NCBI GenBank assembly: GCA_003666485.1
Contig: CP032931.1
Span: 2,356,001 to 2,420,000 of the forward strand
Direction: 5' to 3'
From: Levilactobacillus brevis
GTDB taxonomy: Bacteria; Bacillota; Bacilli; Lactobacillales; Lactobacillaceae
DNA: 64,000 bases
In this document: one piece after another, positions 9,801 through 16,493 of the stretch
Numbering within the stretch: the stretch's first letter is position 1
Layout of the letters: each line of letters begins with the position of its first letter
The notes under the pieces: model-generated
Databases searched by the model: none
What the model was told of the DNA's origin: nothing
The model's input: the letters and a program-made list of their open reading frames with translations, nothing else
Position numbers and translations under genes: made by a program

Positions 9801-9831
9801 GTCCACAACTGTTTGGGTTGTGGACTTTTTT
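9801..9831 (+). terminator. Terminator of pepQ
   Basis: GTCCACAAC and GTTGTGGAC form a perfect 9-bp stem with a 7-base loop, followed by six T. Confidence 0.9.
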
Positions 9832-9936
9832 ATGTCATCTTCTATCGCCTGCGGCTAAGGCAACAAAGCCCTCAGCCAACGCGGTTGTTCCTCAGTAAAC
9901 TGTGACCAACTCTCATTGTCGCTGACCACAACTACC

Positions 9937-10123
9937 GTAGCCGAGAGTTCGCTAAATATGGGCTCAGCCGTGGGAGTTCCTTTAGCAGCGCGGTTCATGC
10001 TACTTAGGAAACTGGCGACTTTGAGACGCGGTCTTCGGCTCGAAGTCGAGGAGACGAGACCGCTCTTTGGCTCGTCCCGCCGCCCACAGCGTTCCGGCCC
10101 ATATTTAGCGAACGGTAGGCGGC
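9937..10123 (-). repeat. IR187 dispersed structured repeat, copy A
   Basis: A full-length copy (187 bp), inverted relative to the reference orientation (copy B). Outer arms CTAAATATGGGC and GCCCATATTTAG; the inner hairpin arms are GTTCCTTTAGCAGC and its near complement. It sits between the pepQ terminator and the terminator of the convergent 10224 gene, so no neighbouring transcript need cross it. The rest of the 9832-10183 gap shows nothing else I can name. Confidence 0.8.
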
Positions 10124-10183
10124 TAGCATTGCCAGTGGCAGCCGCAGGCGACCGCCCAACCCAATCCAGTTTGCCGACAAAAT

Positions 10184-10209
10184 AAAAAAGCCGCGGCCGG
10201 GGCCGTGAC
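10184..10209 (-). terminator. Terminator of the YtxH-like gene
   Basis: Minus strand GTCACGGC / GCCGCGGC stem (one mismatch) with a 4-base loop, followed by six T. Confidence 0.8.
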
Positions 10210-10223
10210 TTGGTGATACGGGA

Positions 10224-10667
10224 TTAAACTGGCTTGTCTGCGGATGGTTCGTCTGCGGCGGGCTTTTCGTCGCTGGTCGTGTCGTCTGCAGTTTCATCAG
10301 CAACGTCGTCAGTCGTCTCAGTGGCTGTATCATCAGCGGCATCATCGTCTGGCAGGTCGCTCACATCATTGCTGCTCAATACGATGTCGTCATCGGCATC
10401 TGCGGCTGTTTCATCATTGCTGGCGTCTTGCCATGCGGGTGCGTCCGTCTTGCCGGCCAACCGGTCGTCTAAGGCGGCCTTGAAGTCATCGGCGGCATCG
10501 GCGGCGTAGAACGCGTAGTCTACTGCCCGATCCTTTAAAGCGTTGTACCGGTCACGAGCGGCATCTTTCAACGCTTCACGTTGTTCCAAATCTAGCGTGT
10601 GATAAGCCGCGTAGGCCACGCCACCCAATACCAATCCTGCTAATAATTTGTGTTTTGCCATCTTCAT
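10224..10667 (-). CDS. YtxH-like small envelope protein with acidic tail
   Basis: A 147-residue protein of unknown function. A short hydrophobic N-terminal segment (LLAGLVLGGVAYAAY, about 8-22) and a charged helical part (about 25-75) resemble YtxH-type general-stress envelope proteins. The last 70 residues are a low-complexity Asp/Ala/Thr/Glu tail. It follows the DUF948 gene by 21 bp, the pairing expected for ytxG/ytxH-like genes, so both are probably co-transcribed. ATG 10667 or the second Met (10661) could be the start; the AAAGGAAG ribosome site fits either. Confidence 0.7.
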   Translation of the reverse strand: MKMAKHKLLAGLVLGGVAYAAYHTLDLEQREALKDAARDRYNALKDRAVDYAFYAADAADDFKAALDDRLAGKTDAPAWQDASNDETAADADDDIVLSSNDVSDLPDDDAADDTATETTDDVADETADDTTSDEKPAADEPSADKPV

Positions 10668-10688
10668 GACTTCCTTTCCGTAAATAAC

Positions 10689-11093
10689 CTATTCTTTATG
10701 CTTACGATTCTTGTATAAATCAAATGCGGTCTTGCCCACGCGAGCGGCCAGCGACGTCTTGGCCGTGGCTTTAGCGGTCTCCCCCACGCGGTCGGTTAAA
10801 TTGCGGGTAGCTGTGTTCAAATCAGAAACACTCTCACCCAAATCAGCGGCGGCTTGGAATACTGGATCAATGGTCGCAACTTTCTTATTCACGTCTTCCA
10901 ACAGCTCGTTGGCATTGGCCATAATATCTTCGGCCTGGTGACTAATGACGTCCACATCTGACGTCATCGTCTTCATTGAGCGATTGACCTCACTCAACGT
11001 TTTATTCATTTTTACTAAGAACATGCCAATGAAGAGAACCAAGATTAGAAACGCAATTGCTGCAATCAGGCCCGCTACTTGTCCACCGGTCAT
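10689..11093 (-). CDS. DUF948 (YtxG-like) membrane-anchored protein
   Basis: A 134-residue protein with one N-terminal membrane span (about 6-28) followed by a long predicted coiled coil (about 30-115), with the methyl-accepting-protein-like pattern typical of DUF948. The family is linked to general stress in Bacillus; its molecular role is not established. It is first of a two-gene unit with the YtxH-like gene. A plausible extended -10 (TGCTATTCT) lies upstream in the divergent region shared with the mscS-type gene. Confidence 0.8.
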   Translation of the reverse strand: MTGGQVAGLIAAIAFLILVLFIGMFLVKMNKTLSEVNRSMKTMTSDVDVISHQAEDIMANANELLEDVNKKVATIDPVFQAAADLGESVSDLNTATRNLTDRVGETAKATAKTSLAARVGKTAFDLYKNRKHKE

Positions 11094-11173
11094 GACAACC
11101 CCTCCTTTTGCTCGTTACTTACCAATAGAATAGCATTCTCAGCGCTTACACGCAATTAATACCCCGATTCTGA

Positions 11174-11202
11174 TTGGTTTTCTTTGGCAAGACTAGTAAA
11201 AT
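11174..11202 (+). promoter_or_regulatory. Promoter of the mscS-type gene
   Basis: TTGGTT (11174-11179), 17-base spacer, TAAAAT (11197-11202). Confidence 0.65.
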
Positions 11203-11261
11203 AAGGTTTACGGCGCGGCGAGTTCGCCGTATTCTGATATTTAGCAAAGGAGGCTCGTCTC

Positions 11262-12131
11262 GTGACGGACCTAATCACCACTTCGGCCACCTCTTCTAAG
11301 TGGCTCCAACATTACTTAAGTACTTTCGACTGGGAAAAAGTGCTGCACCTGATTACCAGCCGTTTTCTCAGCTTGCTCTTCTTAACGATCTTATTTCTGG
11401 TCATTAACGTCATCGGCCGCTGGATCCTGAATCGCAGTTTCAAACGCTACCTGGCCCCTAAAGAAGGCCCTAGCAACCGGCTGCAGACCATCAGCATGCT
11501 GACAATGAATCTCTTTCACTACACCATCATCTTCTTTTGGGCGTACGCCATACTGTCCACCCTGGGCGTCCCGATTGGCACGTTGGTCGCCGGTGCCGGA
11601 ATCTTCAGTCTGGCTTTAGGGCTGGGCGCACAGGGCTTTGTCAGCGACCTGGTCACCGGGATCTCGATCCTACTCGAACAGCAATTTGACGTTGGCGACA
11701 CGGTTAAAATCGGCCTGATTGAAGGAACGGTGTCGGCCATGGGGCTGCGGACCACTCAGGTCACGTCGGCGGATGGGACCGTGAACTTCATCCCCAACCG
11801 CAACATTACCATCGTGGCCAATCGCTCGCGCAACGATATGCACGCCACCATCAATATCCCCATTGCGTCCACTACGCCCGTCGAACAACTACCGGAGATT
11901 ATCCGGGCCACGAATACGCGGCTATTACCGGAACATCCCAGTGTGGTGGGCGACCCCGTGATTACCGGCGTCGTGACCCTGCCAACCGGCGAACTGGTCT
12001 ACCAGATCACGCTGGTCACTAAGAACGGCAGTCAATACAAGCTTCAGGCAACCTTTTTGACAGCCTACCTCAAGGCGATTCGTGAGGCTGGCATCACCCT
12101 GCCGACCCACGCACCGCTTGCGGGAAAGTGA
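11262..12131 (+). CDS. Small-conductance mechanosensitive channel (MscS family)
   Basis: A membrane channel that opens on hypo-osmotic shock. The 289 residues show membrane helices at about 36-58, 85-105 and 108-130. The last is the Gly/Ala-rich pore helix (VAGAGIFSLALGLGAQGFVSD), followed by the MscS beta-domain (VGDTVKIG... FIPNRNI) and the cytoplasmic alpha/beta domain. The start is GTG 11262, with a full AAAGGAGG eight bases upstream. It is close to B. subtilis YkuT-like short MscS proteins. The 3' side runs into repeat copy B before a shared terminator at 12532. Confidence 0.92.
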   Translation: MTDLITTSATSSKWLQHYLSTFDWEKVLHLITSRFLSLLFLTILFLVINVIGRWILNRSFKRYLAPKEGPSNRLQTISMLTMNLFHYTIIFFWAYAILSTLGVPIGTLVAGAGIFSLALGLGAQGFVSDLVTGISILLEQQFDVGDTVKIGLIEGTVSAMGLRTTQVTSADGTVNFIPNRNITIVANRSRNDMHATINIPIASTTPVEQLPEIIRATNTRLLPEHPSVVGDPVITGVVTLPTGELVYQITLVTKNGSQYKLQATFLTAYLKAIREAGITLPTHAPLAGK

Positions 12132-12181
12132 TCTGTTTGGGCTACTTGACTTGTTTTTCCGACTAATGATAGGTTGCACTG

Positions 12182-12368
12182 GCCGCCTACCGTCCGCCAA
12201 ATATGGGTTGGAACGCTGTGGACGGACCAGACCGAGCCTGAAAAGCGGTCTCGGCTTCGCTTTGAGCCGAAGAACACGTCTCAAAGTCGCCAGTTCCCTA
12301 AGCAGCATGAACCAGGCTGCTTAGGGAACTCCCACGGCTGAACCCATATTTGACGAACTCTCGGCTAC
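12182..12368 (+). repeat. IR187 dispersed structured repeat, copy B (reference orientation)
   Basis: 187 bp, from GCCGCCTACCGTCC to CTCTCGGCTAC. Outer arms AAATATGGGTT / AACCCATATTT; a CTTTGAG / CTCAAAG hairpin; a perfect 14-bp inner stem AGTTCCCTAAGCAG / CTGCTTAGGGAACT. It lies in the likely 3' untranslated region of the mscS-type gene. The remainder of the gap to 12531 holds nothing I can name. Confidence 0.85.
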
Positions 12369-12531
12369 AAGGATGCTTGCCAACAATAATCGACTTAACC
12401 CTCTGGCAATTACCCCCCCAATACAGCGAGGTGTCAACTTTGGAGCCTGACGAGCCTTGCTAGCTTTTCCAGCGACCTGGAAGCCAACTTTCAACAGATA
12501 TTTTTGTACTTGCAACCCCTAGTAACCAATT

Positions 12532-12585
12532 AAAAAGTCGTGATGTCTCAGCCAAACTACTTGGCAAAGACCTCGCGACTTTTTT
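12532..12585. terminator. Bidirectional terminator
   Basis: AAAAAGTCG ... CGACTTTTTT with inner GTCTC / AGAC and CCAA / TTGG pairings; T-runs follow on both strands, serving the mscS-type gene (+) and the small gene at 12598 (-). Confidence 0.8.
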
Positions 12586-12597
12586 CTAAGTGTTTAT

Positions 12598-12756
12598 TTA
12601 GCGGTCCAGCCGCCACCAGTCGATCGTACTGAACATGACTAGCACGAACAGAATCAAAAACGACCAGTAGCTACCCGCACCCGTGGCGGCCATGATGGCC
12701 AAGCCAATCGTGAACAGCCATAAAATGCCGATTAAAATGCCTAAGACTACTTTCAA
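12598..12756 (-). CDS. Small two-span membrane peptide, TTG start
   Basis: A 52-residue hydrophobic protein of unknown function. It starts at TTG 12756 with GAGGAGGG six to seven bases upstream, stops at TAA 12598 and is followed at once by a terminator. Sequence features: a first membrane helix (about 2-24, VVLGILIG...), a Gly/Ser turn, a second helix (about 30-45, FLILFVLVMFS), and a polar end IDWWRLDR. It may be co-transcribed with cbpB upstream (38 bp gap). It is easily missed because it lacks an ATG. Confidence 0.7.
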   Translation of the reverse strand: MKVVLGILIGILWLFTIGLAIMAATGAGSYWSFLILFVLVMFSTIDWWRLDR

Positions 12757-12794
12757 AGTGGTCCCTCCTCATTACGTTACGGGCCAAGACCACG

Positions 12795-13286
12795 CTAGCC
12801 TTCGGAACTATGCACCATGTCGGTTAAGGCCGTCACGGTGTAATGGTTATCCAGGTTGTGGGCTAAGTAATTCACGCGCTTTAAAATTTCTCGTCGCGTG
12901 ATGATTCCTTGAAAAACGTTTTGGTCATTTAACAAGGGGATAAAAGGCTCGTCAATCATATAGTTTAAAATCGTTTCCAGTTTCTTGGGATCGTCTACCC
13001 AGTGGTCCACAGGTAGCATTGCGTCAGCTACGGTATAGTTACTGAGCTGTTCGACCGCGGCGCCAGGCACGTGCAGCAGTTTGTCGGTAATCGCGGCTAA
13101 CGAGATCATCCCTTGCAGGTGGTCATCTGCGTCCAGCACCGGAATCCGGCTGTACCCCACTTTGGAGAGCACCATTAAAGCATGCTCCAGCGTGTTGGTC
13201 GCCGTAACGTTGGCCACGACGTCCGCTAGAATCACGTAACTTTTGGGGTCGTCTAGCAGTAACTGCTCAACAGCAGCGTCAATCAT
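12795..13286 (-). CDS. cbpB: CBS-pair protein, CbpB (YkuL) family
   Basis: A 163-residue protein made of two CBS domains (about 15-70 and 85-140; e.g. YSRIPVLDADDHLQGMIS and PFIPLLNDQNVFQGIITR). The CbpB/YkuL family in Firmicutes binds cyclic di-AMP and, in the apo state, stimulates the (p)ppGpp synthetase Rel. The assignment rests on length, domain order and the murI-xtp-phosphodiesterase-ykuL gene order conserved in Bacilli. Last but one gene of that unit, eight bp after the phosphodiesterase gene. Confidence 0.88.
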   Translation of the reverse strand: MIDAAVEQLLLDDPKSYVILADVVANVTATNTLEHALMVLSKVGYSRIPVLDADDHLQGMISLAAITDKLLHVPGAAVEQLSNYTVADAMLPVDHWVDDPKKLETILNYMIDEPFIPLLNDQNVFQGIITRREILKRVNYLAHNLDNHYTVTALTDMVHSSEG

Positions 13287-13294
13287 GCGTTACG

Positions 13295-13822
13295 TCATCC
13301 TTTCTGGTTCCGCGTAAAGGTAAATTTTAACTCTGGCACGGGCTGGGCATCGCGGGTGTAATACTGCACGACCCATGCAGTCGGCGTCACGGTGATCAGC
13401 GCACAGGTTCCGCCTAATTGCCGGTACTCACCGCGCGGCTGACTGATACTACCAGGATTCACAAAGACGTGACCCCCAGCCTCTTCAGCCGCCAGCTCAT
13501 GCGTGTGCCCAAAGAAGACCAGGTCGGCTTGCTCTTGGTCCGCGTGGAGTTTGAGCTTGGTCAGATCCCAATGGACCTCATCGTAGTGCCCGTGCGTCAA
13601 CAGGACCTTGCAGCCATCCACCGTGGGCGTTTGTACCAGCGGCAACTGACTATCAAAGTCCATGTTGCCCTGCACCACGTACGCCCCCTTGAACCAGGGG
13701 TCATCCGCCGTCATTTCCGAATCGCCACAGTGAAAAATGGTATCCGGTTTTAAAGCCGCCTTGAGACTCACCAAGATGTCGCGGTCGCCGTGATTATCAC
13801 TGATTACCAGCCAACGTGTCAT
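13295..13822 (-). CDS. YfcE/YsnB-type metallophosphoesterase
   Basis: A 175-residue calcineurin-like phosphodiesterase of the YfcE/MJ0936 family. Metal-binding motifs are visible: SDNHGD (about 7-12), HCGDSE (about 31), GNMD (about 52), THGH (about 77) and GHTH (about 105). Family members cleave phosphodiesters in vitro; the physiological substrate is unknown. ATG 13822 was chosen over an upstream in-frame ATG (13840) because GGGAGG precedes it and it overlaps the stop of the xtp gene (TAATG), indicating coupled translation. Confidence 0.88.
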   Translation of the reverse strand: MTRWLVISDNHGDRDILVSLKAALKPDTIFHCGDSEMTADDPWFKGAYVVQGNMDFDSQLPLVQTPTVDGCKVLLTHGHYDEVHWDLTKLKLHADQEQADLVFFGHTHELAAEEAGGHVFVNPGSISQPRGEYRQLGGTCALITVTPTAWVVQYYTRDAQPVPELKFTFTRNQKG

Positions 13823-14424
13823 TATTTTTCCTCCCACCATTCATCGAATTGCGGTAACATCGCCGCCGTGGCTTTCGCGCGGTGGCTGTGCTTGTTCTTC
13901 AACGCCAGACCCATCTCAGCAAATGTTAGGCCATCCTCGGCCACGTAAAACAACGGGTCGTAGCCAAAGCCATCGTGGCCGCGTGGCGCCGTTAAGATCT
14001 CCCCTCGGACTTCGCCGGTAGCGACCAACTTCTTGCCATTGGGCTTGATCAAAATCAGTGACGTGTGAAAGGCCGCTCCCCGGTTTTCCGCGGGAACGCC
14101 TTGTAAATTGGCCAATAATTTGGCGTTGTTCTTGGCGTCGTCATGGTCCCCAGCGTAACGCGCGGAATAGATCCCCGGTTCACCGTTTAAGGCGTCGACC
14201 ATCAGGCCAGAATCATCGGCCAAGACGGGCAACTGGGTCTGTTGCGCAACCGCGGTCGCCTTCAGCGTGGCGTTTTCCGTAAACGTCGTGCCAGTCTCTT
14301 CAACTTGCTTGAGATCAGGAAAATCCGCCAGCGTTTTGACTTGCAGGCCCTTGGGTTCAAAGATGGCGCGGAATTCACGGGCCTTGCCGGGATTGTTGGT
14401 TGCGATGACTAAGGTGTTTGCCAT
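13822..14424 (-). CDS. rdgB: XTP/dITP pyrophosphatase (RdgB/HAM1)
   Basis: A house-cleaning enzyme that hydrolyses XTP, ITP and dITP to monophosphates, keeping deaminated purines out of nucleic acids. The 200 residues match the family. Visible motifs: TNNPGKAREF (9-18), VEETGTTFTENATLKA (about 41-56), LADDSGLMVDAL (68-79), GHDGFGYDPLF (about 148-158), and the KNKHSHR end motif. It sits between murI and the phosphodiesterase gene with 3 bp and 1 bp of spacing or overlap, so it is translated from one mRNA with them. Confidence 0.95.
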   Translation of the reverse strand: MANTLVIATNNPGKAREFRAIFEPKGLQVKTLADFPDLKQVEETGTTFTENATLKATAVAQQTQLPVLADDSGLMVDALNGEPGIYSARYAGDHDDAKNNAKLLANLQGVPAENRGAAFHTSLILIKPNGKKLVATGEVRGEILTAPRGHDGFGYDPLFYVAEDGLTFAEMGLALKNKHSHRAKATAAMLPQFDEWWEEK

Positions 14425-14427
14425 GAG

Positions 14428-15258
14428 TTAATCTGCCTCCACGGAAGTGTCTAGAACGGACTCGGGCAAATGAGTCACGGCCTTAGGTGCCAGGTCCAAC
14501 CATTCGCTCGCCAATTGGTTAAATTGTTTAACGTCACCCGTCGTAAAGTAGGTCGCCGTAACCGGTTCCCCACTGACGTTCAACGCGTGTTGCTGTTTCA
14601 AAATCTCTGCGGCCTTTTGGGCAGCGGCCACGCCGGGATCAATCAACATCACATCCGGTCCCACGGCCGCCTGAATGGCGTCGCGTAAGAGTGGAAAATG
14701 TGTGCAGCCCATGACCAGCGTATCGATGCCGGTTCCCTGGAGTGGCGCCAAGTTCTGGGCCACGATTTGCCGCGCGTGGTCGGAATCCAAATCATTTTGT
14801 TCCGCCAAGGTCACCATCTGCGGACACGCCACACTGATGACTTGGCTCTTGGCGTCAGCCGCCAAAATATCACGCTGATACTGACCGCTGTTCACCGTGC
14901 CCTCCGTGGCGATGACCCCGATCTGATGATTCTTCGTGGTCTGGGCCGCCATGGTCGCGCCGGGGGCAATGACGCCCACGACTGGCACTGGTAACTCGGC
15001 TTGCATCTGGCTCAAAGCCGCAGCCGTGGCCGTGTTACAAGCAATAATAAATAACTTCATGTTGGCCTGTTGCCGTAAGTAAGTGGCAATCTGCCGGGTA
15101 AAGGTCGTCACTTCTTCTGGCGACCGGGGACCATATGGCAAGCGTGCCTGGTCACCTAAAAATACCGTGTTTTCAGCAGGCAAGACCCGCTGAACTTCCT
15201 TTAAAACCGTTAAACCGCCGACTCCTGAATCCATAAGGCCAATCGGATCTGTTTGCAT
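14428..15258 (-). CDS. murI: Glutamate racemase
   Basis: Converts L- to D-glutamate for peptidoglycan. 276 residues with the DSGVGG motif (10-15) and both catalytic cysteines: Cys74 in ACNTATA and Cys185 in GCTHFPLL. First gene of a four- or five-gene unit (murI, rdgB, phosphodiesterase, cbpB, small peptide) driven by the promoter at 15294-15322. Cytoplasmic. Confidence 0.96.
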   Translation of the reverse strand: MQTDPIGLMDSGVGGLTVLKEVQRVLPAENTVFLGDQARLPYGPRSPEEVTTFTRQIATYLRQQANMKLFIIACNTATAAALSQMQAELPVPVVGVIAPGATMAAQTTKNHQIGVIATEGTVNSGQYQRDILAADAKSQVISVACPQMVTLAEQNDLDSDHARQIVAQNLAPLQGTGIDTLVMGCTHFPLLRDAIQAAVGPDVMLIDPGVAAAQKAAEILKQQHALNVSGEPVTATYFTTGDVKQFNQLASEWLDLAPKAVTHLPESVLDTSVEAD

Positions 15259-15293
15259 GAATCAACGCTCCTTCTCGATGTTCTTGAATCTCC

Positions 15294-15322
15294 ATTATCG
15301 CCTTTTTATGAACCGGTTTCAA
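15294..15322 (-). promoter_or_regulatory. murI promoter
   Basis: Minus strand TTGAAA (15317-15322), 17-base spacer, GATAAT (15294-15299). Confidence 0.75.
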
Positions 15323-15405
15323 GTTTCCTGCTAGTCAATATGGCAGGTTAGTCCTAAAAAAAGCCTAAAGTTTATCAGATTGTCATATTTGTAAAGGAAC
15401 TACGG

Positions 15406-15411
15406 TATAAT
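15406..15411 (+). promoter_or_regulatory. yslB -10 box
   Basis: TATAAT 39 bases before the start of yslB; the -35 region is weak (CATATT at 17 bases, or TTGTCA at 20). Confidence 0.5.
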
Positions 15412-15449
15412 GGTCACAGAACTGAAACGGACTAAAGGAGCCAACCATC

Positions 15450-15959
15450 GTGAAAAATTTATATCAAACCGTCATGGCCGATGCCGACGGAGCCGCTAAT
15501 TTCCCGCAACTGCTGATTCGTGAAGCGCTACTCCCCGAATTACTGGGGGACGACCAAGGCGCTATTAGTTACTGGGCTGGCAAATCACTAGCCCGGCGTT
15601 TTCCTTTGGGCAACCCCAAAGACGCAGCAGCCTTCTTCGCCCAGGCCGGATTCGGTACCCTGACCCTGGTCAAACAGACCGCCCAAATGACGCGCTGGCA
15701 GTTAAGCGGCACGCCCGTTAAGCTACGCAAACAGGTTGCTGGTGAAGACGACTTCACCTTAGAGGCCGGGTTCTTGGCAGAAATGATGGCCCAACAACTA
15801 GGCGTTGAGGCTGAAGCTGAATTGGTGGACTCGCCGCGCAAGTTGCAGGCAACCACGGTGACCTTTGACGTTTACACGGATCCAGAAGATGTCATCCCTG
15901 ATTACGATGCGCCAGAGCCCTTGGCCATCGTCCACCCAACGTCACCAGACGCGGAGTAG
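15450..15959 (+). CDS. yslB: YslB-like DUF2507 protein
   Basis: A 169-residue DUF2507 protein, related to Bacillus YslB, which is encoded beside racE/murI there too; the fold is V4R-like. Its molecular function is not established. Recognisable points are the N-terminal LIREALLPELLG and ISYWAGKSLARRFP (about 40-54), and a C-terminal strand-rich part ending in an acidic tail. The start is GTG 15450, preceded by AAAGGAG. Divergent from murI; ends at the bidirectional terminator shared with trxA. Confidence 0.82.
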   Translation: MKNLYQTVMADADGAANFPQLLIREALLPELLGDDQGAISYWAGKSLARRFPLGNPKDAAAFFAQAGFGTLTLVKQTAQMTRWQLSGTPVKLRKQVAGEDDFTLEAGFLAEMMAQQLGVEAEAELVDSPRKLQATTVTFDVYTDPEDVIPDYDAPEPLAIVHPTSPDAE

Positions 15960-16000
15960 CCCGATCTCGCCTAATCTGTTTTTTTCACAGGGAGTTCATT

Positions 16001-16040
16001 AAAAAAGCGGCCGTCACAGAAAATTGTGGCGGTCGCTTTT
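16001..16040. terminator. Bidirectional terminator between yslB and trxA
   Basis: A 12-bp stem GCGGCCGTCACA / TGTGGCGGTCGC with G-U pairs and a 6-base loop; six A precede it and TTTT follows, so it works on both strands. Confidence 0.85.
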
Positions 16041-16049
16041 GTGCGTCCA

Positions 16050-16370
16050 TTACGCTTCAACGTATTGGTCTAAAATCTTCTTCAATTGATCCTTGGAGTG
16101 GTAACCCACGATGGAATCGACCACTTGGCCGTCTTTCTTAACCAACAAGGTTGGGATACTCATAATACCAAAGGATTGTGGGGTGTTCGGGTTGGCGTCA
16201 ACGTCCATCTTGTTGAAGGTGACGTTGTCCATTTCCTCAGATAACTGTTCAACAACGGGTGATTGCATCCGGCAAGGACCACACCAAGTTGCCCAAAAAT
16301 CAGTTAACGTAACGCCCTTCGCTGTATCTTGTTCGAAGGTCTTATCAGTTGTTTCTGCTACTGCTGCCAT
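16050..16370 (-). CDS. trxA: Thioredoxin
   Basis: A 106-residue cytoplasmic disulfide reductase. Active site WCGPC with Cys30 and Cys33; cis-proline Pro73 in SIPTLL. The main reductant for ribonucleotide reductase and peptide methionine sulfoxide reductase, recycled by TrxB (not in the window). It has its own promoter (16410-16437) although it follows mutS2, the usual order in lactobacilli. Confidence 0.97.
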   Translation of the reverse strand: MAAVAETTDKTFEQDTAKGVTLTDFWATWCGPCRMQSPVVEQLSEEMDNVTFNKMDVDANPNTPQSFGIMSIPTLLVKKDGQVVDSIVGYHSKDQLKKILDQYVEA

Positions 16371-16409
16371 ACATATTGCCTCCCTCTCAAATTATCAACT
16401 ATAAGTCTT

Positions 16410-16437
16410 AGTCTACCAGAATATTCTGAAATCACAA
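16410..16437 (-). promoter_or_regulatory. trxA promoter
   Basis: Minus strand TTGTGA (16432-16437), 16-base spacer, TAGACT (16410-16415). Confidence 0.6.
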
Positions 16438-16493
16438 CTAAATTGCTTACAATTTATTAGTAGTTCTAGTTAACCGCCTGTGGTCACACGCTT

